From Sphingomicrobium sp. XHP0239 (GTDB lineage: Bacteria; Pseudomonadota; Alphaproteobacteria; Sphingomonadales; Sphingomonadaceae): a DNA stretch of 64,000 nucleotides. Under the pieces are notes generated by a model. It saw only the letters and a list, made by a program, of their open reading frames with translations. It made no database searches and was not told where the DNA came from. The position numbers and the translations under genes are program-made. The DNA lies in contig NZ_CP154608.1 in NCBI RefSeq assembly GCF_039555325.1, positions 124,001-188,000 of the forward strand. Reading direction: 5' to 3'. How positions within the stretch are numbered: position 1 is the first letter of the stretch; each line of letters starts with the position of its first letter. Positions 43,930-52,826 of the stretch are shown here, piece after piece.

Positions 43930-43957
43930 GAATCCCCCCCGGGCCCCTCTTCAGGTC

Positions 43958-44455
43958 TCACTGCTTGACGATTGTCTCGTCCAATCGTGCGACATTCAAG
44001 CCCCATTTGTAGGCGTCGAGGCGGTTGCGGACGGTGGTGCCGTCGGGCTCCAGCGCGAGGGTCTGCTCGATGCGCTCGCCTTCGGTCTCGTAACGGATCG
44101 TCATGCGGTTGCCGTCGGTATACGCCTCGACCTCGCCGACCGCATCGGTAAGGCTGCCGCCGTAGCGACCATCGCCCTCGTCGGTCATGATCCATGTCCG
44201 GGTGCGCGCGGGCTTGTCGCCTTCGCTGATCCGCTGGACGAGTTCGAGGCTGCCGTCGGGGCGCAGCGTTCCCTCGCTTTCGACGTCGATCCGGTGGGTC
44301 TTGCCCGTGACCAGCACCAGCGTGCCGCTACCCTCGGTCTGGCCCTCGAAAAAGGCGATCGGGTCGAGCCGGGGCGTCTCCGCTTCCTCTGGAAGGTCCA
44401 CCGCCGGCAGACAGGCGGCCAGCGCAAAGGCCAGCGGAATGGCGGCGAGGCGCAT
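43958..44455 (-). CDS. DUF3833-like lipoprotein
   Basis: A 165-residue lipoprotein with lipobox 'LAACLPA' after a short hydrophobic signal ([15 protein letters not shown]). The body 'LDPIAFFEGQTEGSGTLVLV' and 'GSLELVQRISEGDKPARTRT' with 'WIMTDEGDGRYGGSLTDAVG' is the pattern of DUF3833 proteins, which are small beta-rich envelope lipoproteins of unknown role. The start overlaps the end of the CitE-like gene by one base, so it is probably co-transcribed with that gene and the MaoC gene. Confidence 0.75.
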   Translation of the reverse strand: MRLAAIPLAFALAACLPAVDLPEEAETPRLDPIAFFEGQTEGSGTLVLVTGKTHRIDVESEGTLRPDGSLELVQRISEGDKPARTRTWIMTDEGDGRYGGSLTDAVGEVEAYTDGNRMTIRYETEGERIEQTLALEPDGTTVRNRLDAYKWGLNVARLDETIVKQ

Positions 44456-45303
44456 CAGCGCCGGGCGCGGGTGAGGAGGGTCTCGGCCTGCGTGAGGTGC
44501 GGGCGGTCGACCATCTTGCCGCCGACGTCGAGAACGCCCGCATCGGGCTGCGCCGCGAAGGCATCGACGATGGCTTTCGCGCGCGCGACCTCGACATCGG
44601 AGGGCGTGAAGGCGGCGTTGATGATGTCGACCTGGTCAGGGTGGATCGCGAGCTTGCCGGTGAAGCCCTCGGATGCGGCGGCGCGGGCTTCTTCCTTCAA
44701 CGCATCGAGGTTGCGGAAATCCGTATGGACCCCGTCGACCGGCTGCGCGCCCGCCGCGACCGCGCCGGCGAGGCATAGCGAGCGGGCAAGTCGGAACGTG
44801 AAACCGAGATTGCCGTCCGCATCATACTTGCTGCGCGCGCCGAGCGCGGCGGACAGGTCTTCCGCGCCCCAGCTCATCGCCTTCAGCGGCGCCTGGCTTG
44901 CGGCATAGGTGCCGAGGTTGAAGAGGCTGGCGGGAGTCTCGGTGACGATCGCGTGGATCGGGATGTTGCCGGTCGAATGGGCAAGATGTTCCAGATCGTC
45001 GGCGCTTTCGGCCTTCGGAAGGACCAGACCTTCGAACGCGGCCTTGCCGAACAGCTTGATGTCCTCGCGATGTTCGGGCGCGAACAGGGGATTGATGCGT
45101 ACCCACCAGCGCGGTCCGTCCTTCCGGTCGCCGAGCGATTTGAGGACGTCGCGGGCGTAGGCCTTGTTCGACGGCGCGACGCTGTCCTCGAGATCGAAGA
45201 TGATCGCGTCGGCCGTGCCGAGCAGCGCCTTCTCTACCTTCTTTGGACTGTCGGCGGGGACGAACAGCCAGCTGCGCGGCGGGGGGAGGCTGTGCTCGCT
45301 CAT
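44455..45303 (-). CDS. HpcH/HpaI aldolase/citrate lyase beta-like CoA-ester lyase
   Basis: A 282-residue TIM-barrel protein of the CitE-like family. '[18 protein letters not shown]', '[20 protein letters not shown]', 'VRINPLFAP', '[13 protein letters not shown]' and '[14 protein letters not shown]' are the family's usual stretches, including the Mg2+-binding Glu/Asp pair in 'DLEDS'. Members cleave or hydrolyse (3S)-malyl-CoA, citramalyl-CoA and related esters. The neighbouring MaoC dehydratase, coupled by a 4-base overlap, suggests a short acyl-CoA route such as mesaconyl/methylmalyl-CoA conversion, but the exact ester is not readable. Confidence 0.85.
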   Translation of the reverse strand: MSEHSLPPPRSWLFVPADSPKKVEKALLGTADAIIFDLEDSVAPSNKAYARDVLKSLGDRKDGPRWWVRINPLFAPEHREDIKLFGKAAFEGLVLPKAESADDLEHLAHSTGNIPIHAIVTETPASLFNLGTYAASQAPLKAMSWGAEDLSAALGARSKYDADGNLGFTFRLARSLCLAGAVAAGAQPVDGVHTDFRNLDALKEEARAAASEGFTGKLAIHPDQVDIINAAFTPSDVEVARAKAIVDAFAAQPDAGVLDVGGKMVDRPHLTQAETLLTRARR

Positions 45304-45749
45304 GCCGATTTCTTGAGCAGCGCGGAGCGGGAGAAACTGAGCACCAGTTCGTCCGACTGGTTGTAGGCCCGGTGTTCCCAGGTGACGATGCCGGCGTTGG
45401 GGCGCGAGTTGCTTTCGCGCAGCGCCGTCACTTCGCTTTCGATCCGCAGCGTGTCGCCGACGAACACGGGCCTGGGAAACTTGAGCGCGTCGTATCCGAG
45501 GTTCGCGACGAGCGTGCCGAGGGTCGTTTCCGCGACCGAAATGCCGACGGCGAGCGAGAAGGTGAAACAGCTGTTGACCAGCGGTCGGCCGAATTCGGTC
45601 TGGCCGGCGACCTCGTGATCGAGATGCAGCGGCTGCGGATTGTGGGTGAGCGTGGTGATGAGGAGATTGTCGGTCTCGGTCACCGTGCGGGTGATCGGAT
45701 GGCGGACAGTGTCGCCGACCTGCCACTCATCGAAGAAACGTCCGGACAT
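45300..45749 (-). CDS. MaoC-family (R)-specific enoyl-CoA hydratase-like protein
   Basis: A 149-residue hot-dog-fold dehydratase. The hydratase motif '[20 protein letters not shown]' with '[17 protein letters not shown]' contains the Asp/His-type active site of MaoC proteins ('NPQPLHLD' aligns with the catalytic DxxxxH region). ATG 45749 gives the normal family N-terminus '[21 protein letters not shown]'; the open frame to 45956 lies antisense to another gene and is ignored. It overlaps the CitE-like gene by 4 bases, and the two probably act on the same acyl-CoA. Confidence 0.85.
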   Translation of the reverse strand: MSGRFFDEWQVGDTVRHPITRTVTETDNLLITTLTHNPQPLHLDHEVAGQTEFGRPLVNSCFTFSLAVGISVAETTLGTLVANLGYDALKFPRPVFVGDTLRIESEVTALRESNSRPNAGIVTWEHRAYNQSDELVLSFSRSALLKKSA

Positions 45750-45766
45750 GGCGCCGTGGGTAGGCG

Positions 45767-46075
45767 CTAGGCAGCCTTGTCGCAAGCCGCCTCGCGCGAT
45801 CGGCGCGCGGCCTCGAGCGCGGCGGGCAGTAGCTTCATCTTCAGATCGTGCATCCCGATGCCATCGACGGTTTCGCAGCGGTTCTCCGAACGAACGACAT
45901 TGGCGATGTGGCCGAGCATCTGCATCACGATGTCGATCGTCTGCAGGCTGGTGCAATGGTTGGTGATGACGTCGATGTCCGCCGACAGCGCATCGCCCAT
46001 CACGTCGAGAAGCTTGCGCGCTTCCTCGATCTCGGCGGCGAGCGAATGGTCGAGCTTGTCGGGGATTCGGGTCAT
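45767..46075 (-). CDS. Small helical protein of unknown function
   Basis: A protein of 102 residues, largely helical and cytoplasmic, with no motif I recognise: '[20 protein letters not shown]' and '[20 protein letters not shown]' with '[20 protein letters not shown]' look like a helical bundle. The second stretch resembles the dimerising helices of small regulators such as chemotaxis or histidine phosphotransfer proteins. The start is ATG 46075 or the GTG directly before it, with a GGACAAG stretch upstream. It lies 27 bases after the AceE-like gene and 17 bases before maoC on the same strand. Codon positions look like a real gene, and the opposite-strand frames do not. Confidence 0.6.
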   Translation of the reverse strand: MTRIPDKLDHSLAAEIEEARKLLDVMGDALSADIDVITNHCTSLQTIDIVMQMLGHIANVVRSENRCETVDGIGMHDLKMKLLPAALEAARRSREAACDKAA

Positions 46076-46102
46076 CACTTGTCCGCGATTAAGCGGAAAG
46101 GG

Positions 46103-48418
46103 TTAAGAGGTCGTGAGGAGCAGTTCGGCGACGCTCTCGGTGATCGCGGCCTGGTCGAGGCGATAGCGAGCGTAGAGATCGGCGAGGCTGCCGGTCTGGC
46201 CGAACTGTTCGACACCGAGCGGCGCGACGCGGTGACCCGCGACCCCGCCGAGCCAGCTCAACGATGCGGGCGCAGCGTCGCACAGCGTGACGAGCCCCGC
46301 TCGGCGCGAGAGCGGCTCGAGCAGGCGGGCGATGTGGCTGGGTTCGTGGCGACCCTGCCAGCGCGCCTTCTGCGCCGCGGTCCATCCACGGTGGAGCAGG
46401 TCGGGCGAGGTGACCACCAGAAGGCCGAGGCCCGGCAGCTCGTCCTTCAGCTCGTCGTGGGCAGCGATCGCTTCGGGGAGGAGGGCGCCCATCGCGACGA
46501 TCGCGGCGTCGGCGTTCGGCTGGGGCGTGTGGAGCCAGTAGCCTCCGTCGAGCGCCCCCTGTTTCCACCCGTCGTCCTCGCGCGCGACCTGCTGGATCGG
46601 GCGGGTCGATAGGCGCAGATAGGTGCTTTCGCCATCCTCGGCGTCGATGAGGCGGAAGGCATGCTCCATCATCGCGGCCAGTTCATCGGCGAAGGCGGGT
46701 TCGTAGTGGCGAAGCCCCGGCTGACCCATCGCGATCAGTGGCGGGTTGATCGACTGGTGCGCGCCACCTTCCGAGCCAAGCGTGAGGCCCGACGGCGTGG
46801 CGACGAGGAGAAAGCGCGCATCCTGGTAGCAACCGTAATTGAGCGCATCGAGACCCCGCGCGATGAAGGGGTCGTAGAGCGTCCCGATGGGGAAGAGCCG
46901 GTGATCGTACTGGTCGCCCGCAAGACCCGCGGCGGCGAGCATCAGGAACAGATTGGATTCGGCGATGCCGAGTTCGATATGCTGGCCTGCCTGCGTCGCG
47001 GCCCATTTCTGTGCACTGGGAATTCTGGCGTTGGCGAAGACGTCTTCCATGTCGCGGCGCTTGAACAGGCCGCGCTGGTTCACCCAGCCGCCGAGGTTGG
47101 TCGAGACCGTCACGTCGGGGGACGTCGTGAGGACGCGGTCGGCGAGGTCGCTGCCCCCCTTCGACAGATCCATGAGAATCCGGCCGAAGGCAGCTTGCGT
47201 CGCCTGTTCCTTGCCCTCGGGCGCTGGGATGGCGGGGATGGTGACGGTGCCGAAGGTGCGCGGCTTCTTCTCGCGCTGGATGCGGGCATTCTCGATCAGC
47301 GCCTCGACCTTGGGCGACAGGTTGTCGGAAAGCCCGGCGAGGCGGTCCCATTCTGCCCCCTCTTCGATGCCGAGTTGTTCGCGCCATTCGGCGATCTGCG
47401 TCGGGTTCATCAGGCCCGCGTGATTGTCCTTGTGGCCCGCGAAGGGCAGGCCATAGCCCTTGATCGTCCAGGCGATGAAGAAGGTCGGGATATCGTCCTT
47501 CGAAGCGTCCGCGAACGCTTCGGTCAGCGTTTCGAGGCAGTGGCCGCCAAGGTCGTGCATCAGGTCTAAGAGGCGCTCGTCGTCGTAGGCGTCGAGGAAG
47601 GTTTCGGCCTTTTTCCCGAGGTCGGCGGCGATCCGCTCGCGCCATTTTTCGCCGCCCTGATAGTGGAGGACGGAGAGATCGGCGTTGGGGAGCGTATCGA
47701 GCCAGTCGCGGATGGCCTTGCCGCCCTCGGCGTCCAGCGCCGCCTCGAGCTTCTTGCCGTAGCGAAGCTCCACCACCCGCCAGCCGCAGGCGGAGAAAAT
47801 CTCGTCGAACCTCTCGAACATCCGGTCGGCACTGGTCGCGTCGAGGCTCTGCCGGTTGTAGTCGACGATCCACCACAGGTTGCGCACGTCATGCTTGGCG
47901 CCCTCGATGATGGCCTCGTAGATATTGCCTTCGTCGAGTTCGGCATCGCCGATCAACGCGACGAAACGACCGCGATCGTCGGGCGCGACCCGATCGCGCG
48001 CAGTCAGATAATCCTGGATCAGCGAGGAGAAGAGCGTGATGGCGACGCCGAGGCCCACGCTGCCGGTCGAGAAATCGACGGGGATCGCGTCCTTGGTGCG
48101 GCTGGGGTAGCTCTGCGCGCCGCCGAGGCCGCGGAAATTCTCGAGATTTTCACGGCTCTGCGAGCCCATCAGATAGTGGATCGCGTGCAGGATCGGCCCG
48201 GCGTGCGGCTTGACCGCGACGCGGTCGTTGGGGCCGAGCGCGTCGAAATAGAGCGCGGTCATGATTGCGCTGATCGAGACGGAAGACGCCTGATGCCCGC
48301 CGACCTTCACCCCGTCGGCCTTGGGACGGACGTGGTTGGCGTGGTGGATCGTCCAGCTGGCGAGCCAGCGCAGGCGCTCGTCGAGCGCGGAAAGGGCGGC
48401 GATGTCGGGCGTGGTCAT
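46103..48418 (-). CDS. AceE-like / transketolase-like thiamine diphosphate enzyme
   Basis: A 771-residue thiamine diphosphate enzyme of the homodimeric pyruvate-dehydrogenase-E1/transketolase group. The N-terminal domain has 'HHANHVRPKADGVKVGGHQA', the AceE-like 'LENFRGLGGAQSYPSRTKDA' and the cofactor motif 'GDAELDEGNIYEAIIEGAKH' ending 'DYNRQSLD' (GDG-x-N type). A middle Pyr domain ('HIELGIAESNLFLMLAAAGL' with the conserved catalytic Glu context) and a C-terminal transketolase-like domain follow. It is about 115 residues shorter than E. coli AceE, mainly for lack of N-terminal E2-binding sequence, and no lipoyl gene lies next to it. Whether it feeds an E2 or works alone as a transketolase-like or decarboxylating enzyme is open. 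The window also has separate branched-chain-type E1 genes, so it is not the only such enzyme. Confidence 0.8.
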   Translation of the reverse strand: MTTPDIAALSALDERLRWLASWTIHHANHVRPKADGVKVGGHQASSVSISAIMTALYFDALGPNDRVAVKPHAGPILHAIHYLMGSQSRENLENFRGLGGAQSYPSRTKDAIPVDFSTGSVGLGVAITLFSSLIQDYLTARDRVAPDDRGRFVALIGDAELDEGNIYEAIIEGAKHDVRNLWWIVDYNRQSLDATSADRMFERFDEIFSACGWRVVELRYGKKLEAALDAEGGKAIRDWLDTLPNADLSVLHYQGGEKWRERIAADLGKKAETFLDAYDDERLLDLMHDLGGHCLETLTEAFADASKDDIPTFFIAWTIKGYGLPFAGHKDNHAGLMNPTQIAEWREQLGIEEGAEWDRLAGLSDNLSPKVEALIENARIQREKKPRTFGTVTIPAIPAPEGKEQATQAAFGRILMDLSKGGSDLADRVLTTSPDVTVSTNLGGWVNQRGLFKRRDMEDVFANARIPSAQKWAATQAGQHIELGIAESNLFLMLAAAGLAGDQYDHRLFPIGTLYDPFIARGLDALNYGCYQDARFLLVATPSGLTLGSEGGAHQSINPPLIAMGQPGLRHYEPAFADELAAMMEHAFRLIDAEDGESTYLRLSTRPIQQVAREDDGWKQGALDGGYWLHTPQPNADAAIVAMGALLPEAIAAHDELKDELPGLGLLVVTSPDLLHRGWTAAQKARWQGRHEPSHIARLLEPLSRRAGLVTLCDAAPASLSWLGGVAGHRVAPLGVEQFGQTGSLADLYARYRLDQAAITESVAELLLTTS

Positions 48419-48435
48419 GCGTTTGGCCTAGGGAC

Positions 48436-49395
48436 TTAAAGCGCGCCCGCCAACTGCCAGGCGACGTAGGCGACATAGGCGAGGACGAAGATCGCACCCT
48501 CGCGTCGGCTGATCGTCCAACCCGTGCGCAGGAATAGCATCAGCAGCGCGGTAATGCCGGTAAGGACGAAGATGTCGAAGGCGGCGATTTCGGCTGGGGC
48601 GGGAAGCGGGACGATCGCGGCGGTGATGCCGAGGATACCGAAGATGTTGTAAATGCCCGAACCGACGATGTTGCCCAAGGCAACGTCGGGCTCCTTCTTG
48701 AGCGCGGCGGCGACGCAGGCGACCAGTTCGGGCAGGCTGGTGCCGACCGCGACGATGGTGAGCCCGATCACTGCCTCGGAAATGCCGAACCCGCGCGCGA
48801 GCGTGACCGAGCCTTCGATCAGCCATTGTGCGCCGAAAACGACCCCCACGATGCCGCCCGCGGTCATGGCGATGAGCGCGAACAGCGCGCGCTTGGTATC
48901 GGGCTTCTGCGCCTGGTTGCGCTCGTGCCGCTCCGCCTCGGTATCGTGGCGGTCCTTGTCGGTGATGTAGGCGGCGATGACGTAAGTCACCAGCATCATG
49001 ACAAGCAGGATGCCCGACAGGCGGTCGAATCCGCCGAGCAGCACCCCCGCCAACACGCCCAGGGTGGCCATGCTGAGCGCGAAGCCGTCGCGGTAGAAGG
49101 CGGGCGGGGCGATGGGGAGCGGAATGATCGTCGCGCTGACGCCGAGGATCAGGAGGATGTTGGCGATATTCGAGCCGATGACGTTCCCGACCGCGATGGC
49201 GGGAGAGCCGGTGGTGGCGGCCTGAAGGCTCGTTACCAGTTCGGGCGCCGACGTGCCGAAGCCGACGATTACCAGACCCGCGAGCAACGGAGACACGCCC
49301 ATTCGACGCGCCAGTCCGACGGTGCCGCGGACGAGAAATTCGCCCCCGAGGGCGAGGGCGACGAGGCCGGCGAGGATGAGCAGCGTGATGGTCAT
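48436..49395 (-). CDS. Calcium/sodium antiporter (CaCA family, YrbG-like)
   Basis: A 319-residue inner-membrane exchanger. It has two inverted alpha-repeats: 'GFGTSAPELVTSLQAATTGS' with 'GNVIGSNIANILLILG' in the first half and 'AVGTSLPELVACVAAALKKE' with 'GNIVGSGIYNIFGILG' in the second, which together form the ion site. Ten hydrophobic segments are visible, and a charged cytoplasmic loop 'DKDRHDTEAERHERNQAQK' separates the halves. The gene stands 17 bases before the AceE-like gene in the same direction and may share its transcript. It would export Ca2+ in exchange for Na+ or H+. Confidence 0.92.
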   Translation of the reverse strand: MTITLLILAGLVALALGGEFLVRGTVGLARRMGVSPLLAGLVIVGFGTSAPELVTSLQAATTGSPAIAVGNVIGSNIANILLILGVSATIIPLPIAPPAFYRDGFALSMATLGVLAGVLLGGFDRLSGILLVMMLVTYVIAAYITDKDRHDTEAERHERNQAQKPDTKRALFALIAMTAGGIVGVVFGAQWLIEGSVTLARGFGISEAVIGLTIVAVGTSLPELVACVAAALKKEPDVALGNIVGSGIYNIFGILGITAAIVPLPAPAEIAAFDIFVLTGITALLMLFLRTGWTISRREGAIFVLAYVAYVAWQLAGAL

Positions 49396-49432
49396 GGCCC
49401 GCCTTTAGCCAACCGCAAATGTCATTGCGCCC

Positions 49433-49840
49433 CTAAACTTCGTCCTCGCGCGCGTCGTAGCGGGACTGGGCCGCGCGAATGCAGTCGATATGTTCGATCG
49501 CCCAGTCGCCCAGTGCCTTGACGGGTGCGGTGAGCGAGCGACCGAGATCGGTCAGCGCATAATCGACGCGCGGCGGGATCGAGGCGGTGACGGTGCGGTC
49601 GACCAGTCCGTCGCGTTCGAGGCCGCGTAGACTGCGCGTCAGCATACGCTGCGAAATGCCGTCGATCTCGCGCTTCAGTTCGGAAAAGCGCCGGTCGCCG
49701 GTCGCAAGCACCATCACGATTAGCATCGACCATTTGTCGCCGACGCGATTGAGCACGGGCGCCACATTCTTGCACCCGGCAAGATGAAGATGTTCGAGCG
49801 GCTGGTCGACCTCGTTCGAAGCGATCGCGGTATCAGCCAT
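49433..49840 (-). CDS. HxlR-family transcriptional regulator
   Basis: A 135-residue MarR-like winged-helix regulator of the HxlR type. 'VLNRVGDKWSMLIVMVLATG' (the 'GDKWS' helix), 'RFSELKREIDGISQRMLTRS' and 'LERDGLVDRTVTASIPPRVD' followed by 'YALTDLG' are diagnostic. A single cysteine before the first helix ('HLAGCKNV') is the position used for thiol sensing in YodB/HypR-type members, so redox or quinone control is plausible. It is divergent from the azoreductase at 49936, a frequent pairing for electrophile stress. Confidence 0.9.
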   Translation of the reverse strand: MADTAIASNEVDQPLEHLHLAGCKNVAPVLNRVGDKWSMLIVMVLATGDRRFSELKREIDGISQRMLTRSLRGLERDGLVDRTVTASIPPRVDYALTDLGRSLTAPVKALGDWAIEHIDCIRAAQSRYDAREDEV

Positions 49841-49885
49841 GTGCCTTACCTCCAGAAAAGTGCCGTCTTGAAGCGGGAACAGATG

Positions 49886-49919
49886 GGTACGATGTGCGTC
49901 TAGGTATCAAACGGTAACC
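49886..49919. promoter_or_regulatory. GGTA repeats in the hxlR-azoR spacer
   Basis: The 95-base spacer contains GGTAC (49886), GGTAT (49903) and GGTAACC (49913). The last two are one helical turn apart and lie 20 to 33 bases before the azoR start. They are candidates for an HxlR binding site shared by both genes; symmetry is imperfect. Confidence 0.35.
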
Positions 49920-49935
49920 AAGAAAGCGACCCCTT

Positions 49936-50499
49936 ATGAAGATCCTCCATATCGATAGCAGCACGACCGGTGCAGACAGCGTCACGCGCGAACTGACCGC
50001 GCACGCGATGCGCCAGCTCAACGAGGCGTATCCGGACGCCGAGGTAATTCGTCTCGATCTCGACGCCGACACGATCCCGCATCTTGAGGACGGGCGCCCC
50101 GAACCCAACCGCTATGTCGAACAGGTCAAGGACATCGACCTGTTCGTGATCGGAGCGCCGACCTACAATTTCACGGTGCCGACGCAGCTCAAGTCCTGGT
50201 TCGACCGTATCGCGATGGCGGGCGAGACGTTCCGCTACACTGAGGACGGACCCCAGGGTCTCCTGTCCGACAAGCGCGCCATCGTCGCGATCGCGTCGGG
50301 CGGCAATTACGACGACGGGCACGCGTTCGAGCACAACAAGAGCTATGTGAAGGCGTTCCTCAACTTCCTCGGCATCGAACCCGAGATCGTGGAAGCGCGC
50401 GGGCTGGCCATCAGCGAGGACGCGAAGGCCGAGGCGATCGCGGAGGCGAAGCAGGCGATCGACCAGCTGGTGGGCAAGAAAGAGCTCGAGCCGGCCTAG
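49936..50499 (+). CDS. azoR: FMN-dependent NADH-azoreductase
   Basis: A 187-residue flavodoxin-fold quinone/azo reductase. 'MKILHIDSSTTGADSVTREL' (FMN phosphate site), 'FVIGAPTYNFTVPTQLKSWF' followed by 'DRIAMAGETFRYTEDG' (the AzoR signature) and 'AIVAIASGGNYD' are complete. It reduces quinones and azo compounds with NADH and protects against electrophiles. It is divergent from hxlR, which very likely represses it. Confidence 0.92.
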   Translation: MKILHIDSSTTGADSVTRELTAHAMRQLNEAYPDAEVIRLDLDADTIPHLEDGRPEPNRYVEQVKDIDLFVIGAPTYNFTVPTQLKSWFDRIAMAGETFRYTEDGPQGLLSDKRAIVAIASGGNYDDGHAFEHNKSYVKAFLNFLGIEPEIVEARGLAISEDAKAEAIAEAKQAIDQLVGKKELEPA

Positions 50500-50517
50500 G
50501 GCCGCCTCTGCGCGACT

Positions 50518-51813
50518 CTAGGCACTCAGGAGCCGGATCGGGTTCTCGATGAAGGTTCGCAGATGCTGGAGGAAGCTTGCCGCGTCCCATCCGTCGACGA
50601 CGCGATGGTCGCATGACAGCGAGAGGTTCATCTTCTTCTTCGCGACCAGTTCATCGCCCTCGATGACGGGCAGTTCCTGCATCTTGTTGACCGCGATGAT
50701 CGCGACCTGCGGAGGCGTGATGACCGGCGTCGAAGTGATGCCGCCCATCGGGCCGAGCGAGCTAAGCGAGATGGTCGCACCCTGAAGGTCGTCGCGGGCG
50801 ATCTTGCCCGAACGCGCTTCCTCGGCGAGACGATTGATGTCGGCAGCCAGCTGCCAGACGGTCTTGCCGTGCGCGTCCTTGATGACGGGAACCATCAGGC
50901 CCGCATCGGTCTGCGCGGCCATGCCAAGATGCATCTTGCCGTGTCGCGTGACGACGTTCGCATCGTCGTCGTAGGTCGCGTTGAGCATCGGGAAGTCGGG
51001 CAGCGCGCGAGCCATGGCGACGATCAGGAACGGAAGGACGGTAAGCTTGGGCTTGTCGCCGCGATCCTGGTTCATCATCGCGCGCGTTTCCTCAAGCGCG
51101 GTGACGTCGAATTCATCGACCAGCGTGAAATGCGGGATGCGGCGCTTGGCGGCCTGCATGTTCTCCGCAATCTTGCGGCGCATGCCGACGACCTTGATCT
51201 GTTCGTCGGCGCGGGGCGCGGTGGCGCCGTGCGAGACGCTGCCGCCGTTGTAGAGAAGATAGGCGTCGAGATCGCCGTGGCGGATGCGGTCGGAGGTCGT
51301 CTTGACCTGCGTGAGGTCGATGCCGAGATCGGTGGCGCGCTTGCGGACCGTGGGGCTGGCTAGGACCTTCGCCTGCGGCTCGCCTTCGGGTTCGTCCCGC
51401 GGTTGCGGCACGGGAGGCTCGGCATCCTCGTCGGTGTCGAGACCGGGGAGGGCCTCCTCCTGCTCCTTGTTGAGAGGTTCGGCGCCGTCCGCGATGGGCT
51501 CTTCCTCCGATGCGTCCTCGACATCGGGGGAGGCATCGGCGGAGGGGGCGTCTTCCTGAGCCGGGGCGTCGCCCTCGGTCTCGATCTCGACCAGCACCGA
51601 ACCGATCGCGATCTGGTCGCCGACCTCGCCGGCAAGCTTCACCACCTTGCCCGCGACGGGGCTTTCCATCTCGACGGTGGCCTTGTCGGTCATCATGTCG
51701 GCGAGATGGGCGTCTTCCTCGATCACGTCGCCGACCGCGACGTGCCATTCGACGATCTCGGCCTCGGCGATGCCTTCGCCGATGTCGGGGAGCTTGAAGT
51801 TGAAGGTCGCCAT
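50518..51813 (-). CDS. bkdB: Branched-chain 2-oxoacid dehydrogenase E2 (lipoamide acyltransferase)
   Basis: A 431-residue E2. The lipoyl domain (1-80) carries the lipoylation Lys44 in 'MMTDKATVEMES'. A long acidic Pro/Glu/Asp linker follows (85-145), then the E1/E3-binding segment 'SPTVRKRATDLGIDLTQVKT' and the catalytic domain with 'RIPHFTLVDEFDV' and the active-site 'CDHRVVDGWDAASFL'. This domain plan with 'FKLPDIGEGIAEAEIVEWHV' at the start is the branched-chain or broad-specificity type rather than pyruvate type. It shares a TGATG junction with the E1-beta gene. E3 is not in the window. Confidence 0.92.
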   Translation of the reverse strand: MATFNFKLPDIGEGIAEAEIVEWHVAVGDVIEEDAHLADMMTDKATVEMESPVAGKVVKLAGEVGDQIAIGSVLVEIETEGDAPAQEDAPSADASPDVEDASEEEPIADGAEPLNKEQEEALPGLDTDEDAEPPVPQPRDEPEGEPQAKVLASPTVRKRATDLGIDLTQVKTTSDRIRHGDLDAYLLYNGGSVSHGATAPRADEQIKVVGMRRKIAENMQAAKRRIPHFTLVDEFDVTALEETRAMMNQDRGDKPKLTVLPFLIVAMARALPDFPMLNATYDDDANVVTRHGKMHLGMAAQTDAGLMVPVIKDAHGKTVWQLAADINRLAEEARSGKIARDDLQGATISLSSLGPMGGITSTPVITPPQVAIIAVNKMQELPVIEGDELVAKKKMNLSLSCDHRVVDGWDAASFLQHLRTFIENPIRLLSA

Positions 51814-52826
51814 CAGTCCGCCATCACTTTCTGTAGTGCGTTCTTGATCCGGGCAGGCCCGGGGAAATAGGTCCATTCGTAGCTGTGCGGGTAGGGCGTA
51901 TCCCAGCCCGTCACGCGCTCGACCGGCGCTTCGAGGTGATAGAAGCAGCGTTCGGTCACCAGCGCGGACAGTTCGGCGCCGAAGCCCGAGGTCCGCGGCG
52001 CCTCATGGACGATGAGGCAGCGACCGGTTTTCTTCACGGAAGCCTCGATCGTTTCGATGTCGAGGGGGACGAGCGTGCGCAGGTCGATGATCTCGGCATC
52101 GACATCGGCTTCTTCCATCGCGGCGAGCGCGACATGGACCATCGTGCCGTAGGCAAGCACGGTCAGCGCGGCGCCTTCGCGGGCGATACGGGCTTTGCCG
52201 ATCTCGACGGTGTAATGCCCCTCCGGCACCTCGGCGCGCGGATGCTTGCTCCACGGCGCGACCGGCTTGTCGTGGTGGCCCGAGAAGGGGCCGTTGTAAA
52301 TGCGCTTGGGCTCGAAGAAGACGACCGGATCGGGGTCCTCGATCGCCGCGAGCAGCAGGCCCTTGGCGTCGTAGGGGTCGGACGGAATGACCGTCTTGAT
52401 GCCGGCGATGTGGGTGAAGAGGCTTTCGGGCGACTGCGAGTGCGTCTGGCCGCCATAGATGCCGCCGCCGTAGGGCGAGCGGATGACCATCGGCATCGGC
52501 CATTCGCCGGCGGTGCGATAGCGCATCTTGGCGACTTCGCTGACGATCTGGTCGTAGCCGGGGTAGATATAGTCGGCGAACTGGATCTCGATGCAGGGCT
52601 TGAGGCCGTAGGCGGCCATGCCGACCGCGGTGGCGACGATGCCGTTCTCGCTGATCGGCGCGTCGAACGCGCGCTGCTTACCGAATTCTTCCTGCAGGCC
52701 CGCGGTGACACGGAACACGCCGCCGAAATAGCCCGCATCCTCGCCGAAGACGACGACGTCATCGTCGGCGCGCATCGCGACCTTGTGCGCATCGTTGAGC
52801 GCCTGGATCATGTTCATGACCGGCAT
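51813..52826 (-). CDS. bkdA2: Branched-chain 2-oxoacid dehydrogenase E1 beta subunit
   Basis: A 337-residue E1-beta of the BCKDH type. 'NMIQALNDAHKVAMRADDDV', 'VFGEDAGYFGGVFRVTAGLQ' (thiamine pyrimidine-side Glu context), 'FADYIYPGYDQIVSEVAKMR' and 'VDAEIIDLRTLVPLDIETI' match the family well. The length is normal. The start is directly adjacent to the E1-alpha stop, consistent with one transcript bkdA1-bkdA2-bkdB. Confidence 0.94.
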   Translation of the reverse strand: MPVMNMIQALNDAHKVAMRADDDVVVFGEDAGYFGGVFRVTAGLQEEFGKQRAFDAPISENGIVATAVGMAAYGLKPCIEIQFADYIYPGYDQIVSEVAKMRYRTAGEWPMPMVIRSPYGGGIYGGQTHSQSPESLFTHIAGIKTVIPSDPYDAKGLLLAAIEDPDPVVFFEPKRIYNGPFSGHHDKPVAPWSKHPRAEVPEGHYTVEIGKARIAREGAALTVLAYGTMVHVALAAMEEADVDAEIIDLRTLVPLDIETIEASVKKTGRCLIVHEAPRTSGFGAELSALVTERCFYHLEAPVERVTGWDTPYPHSYEWTYFPGPARIKNALQKVMAD

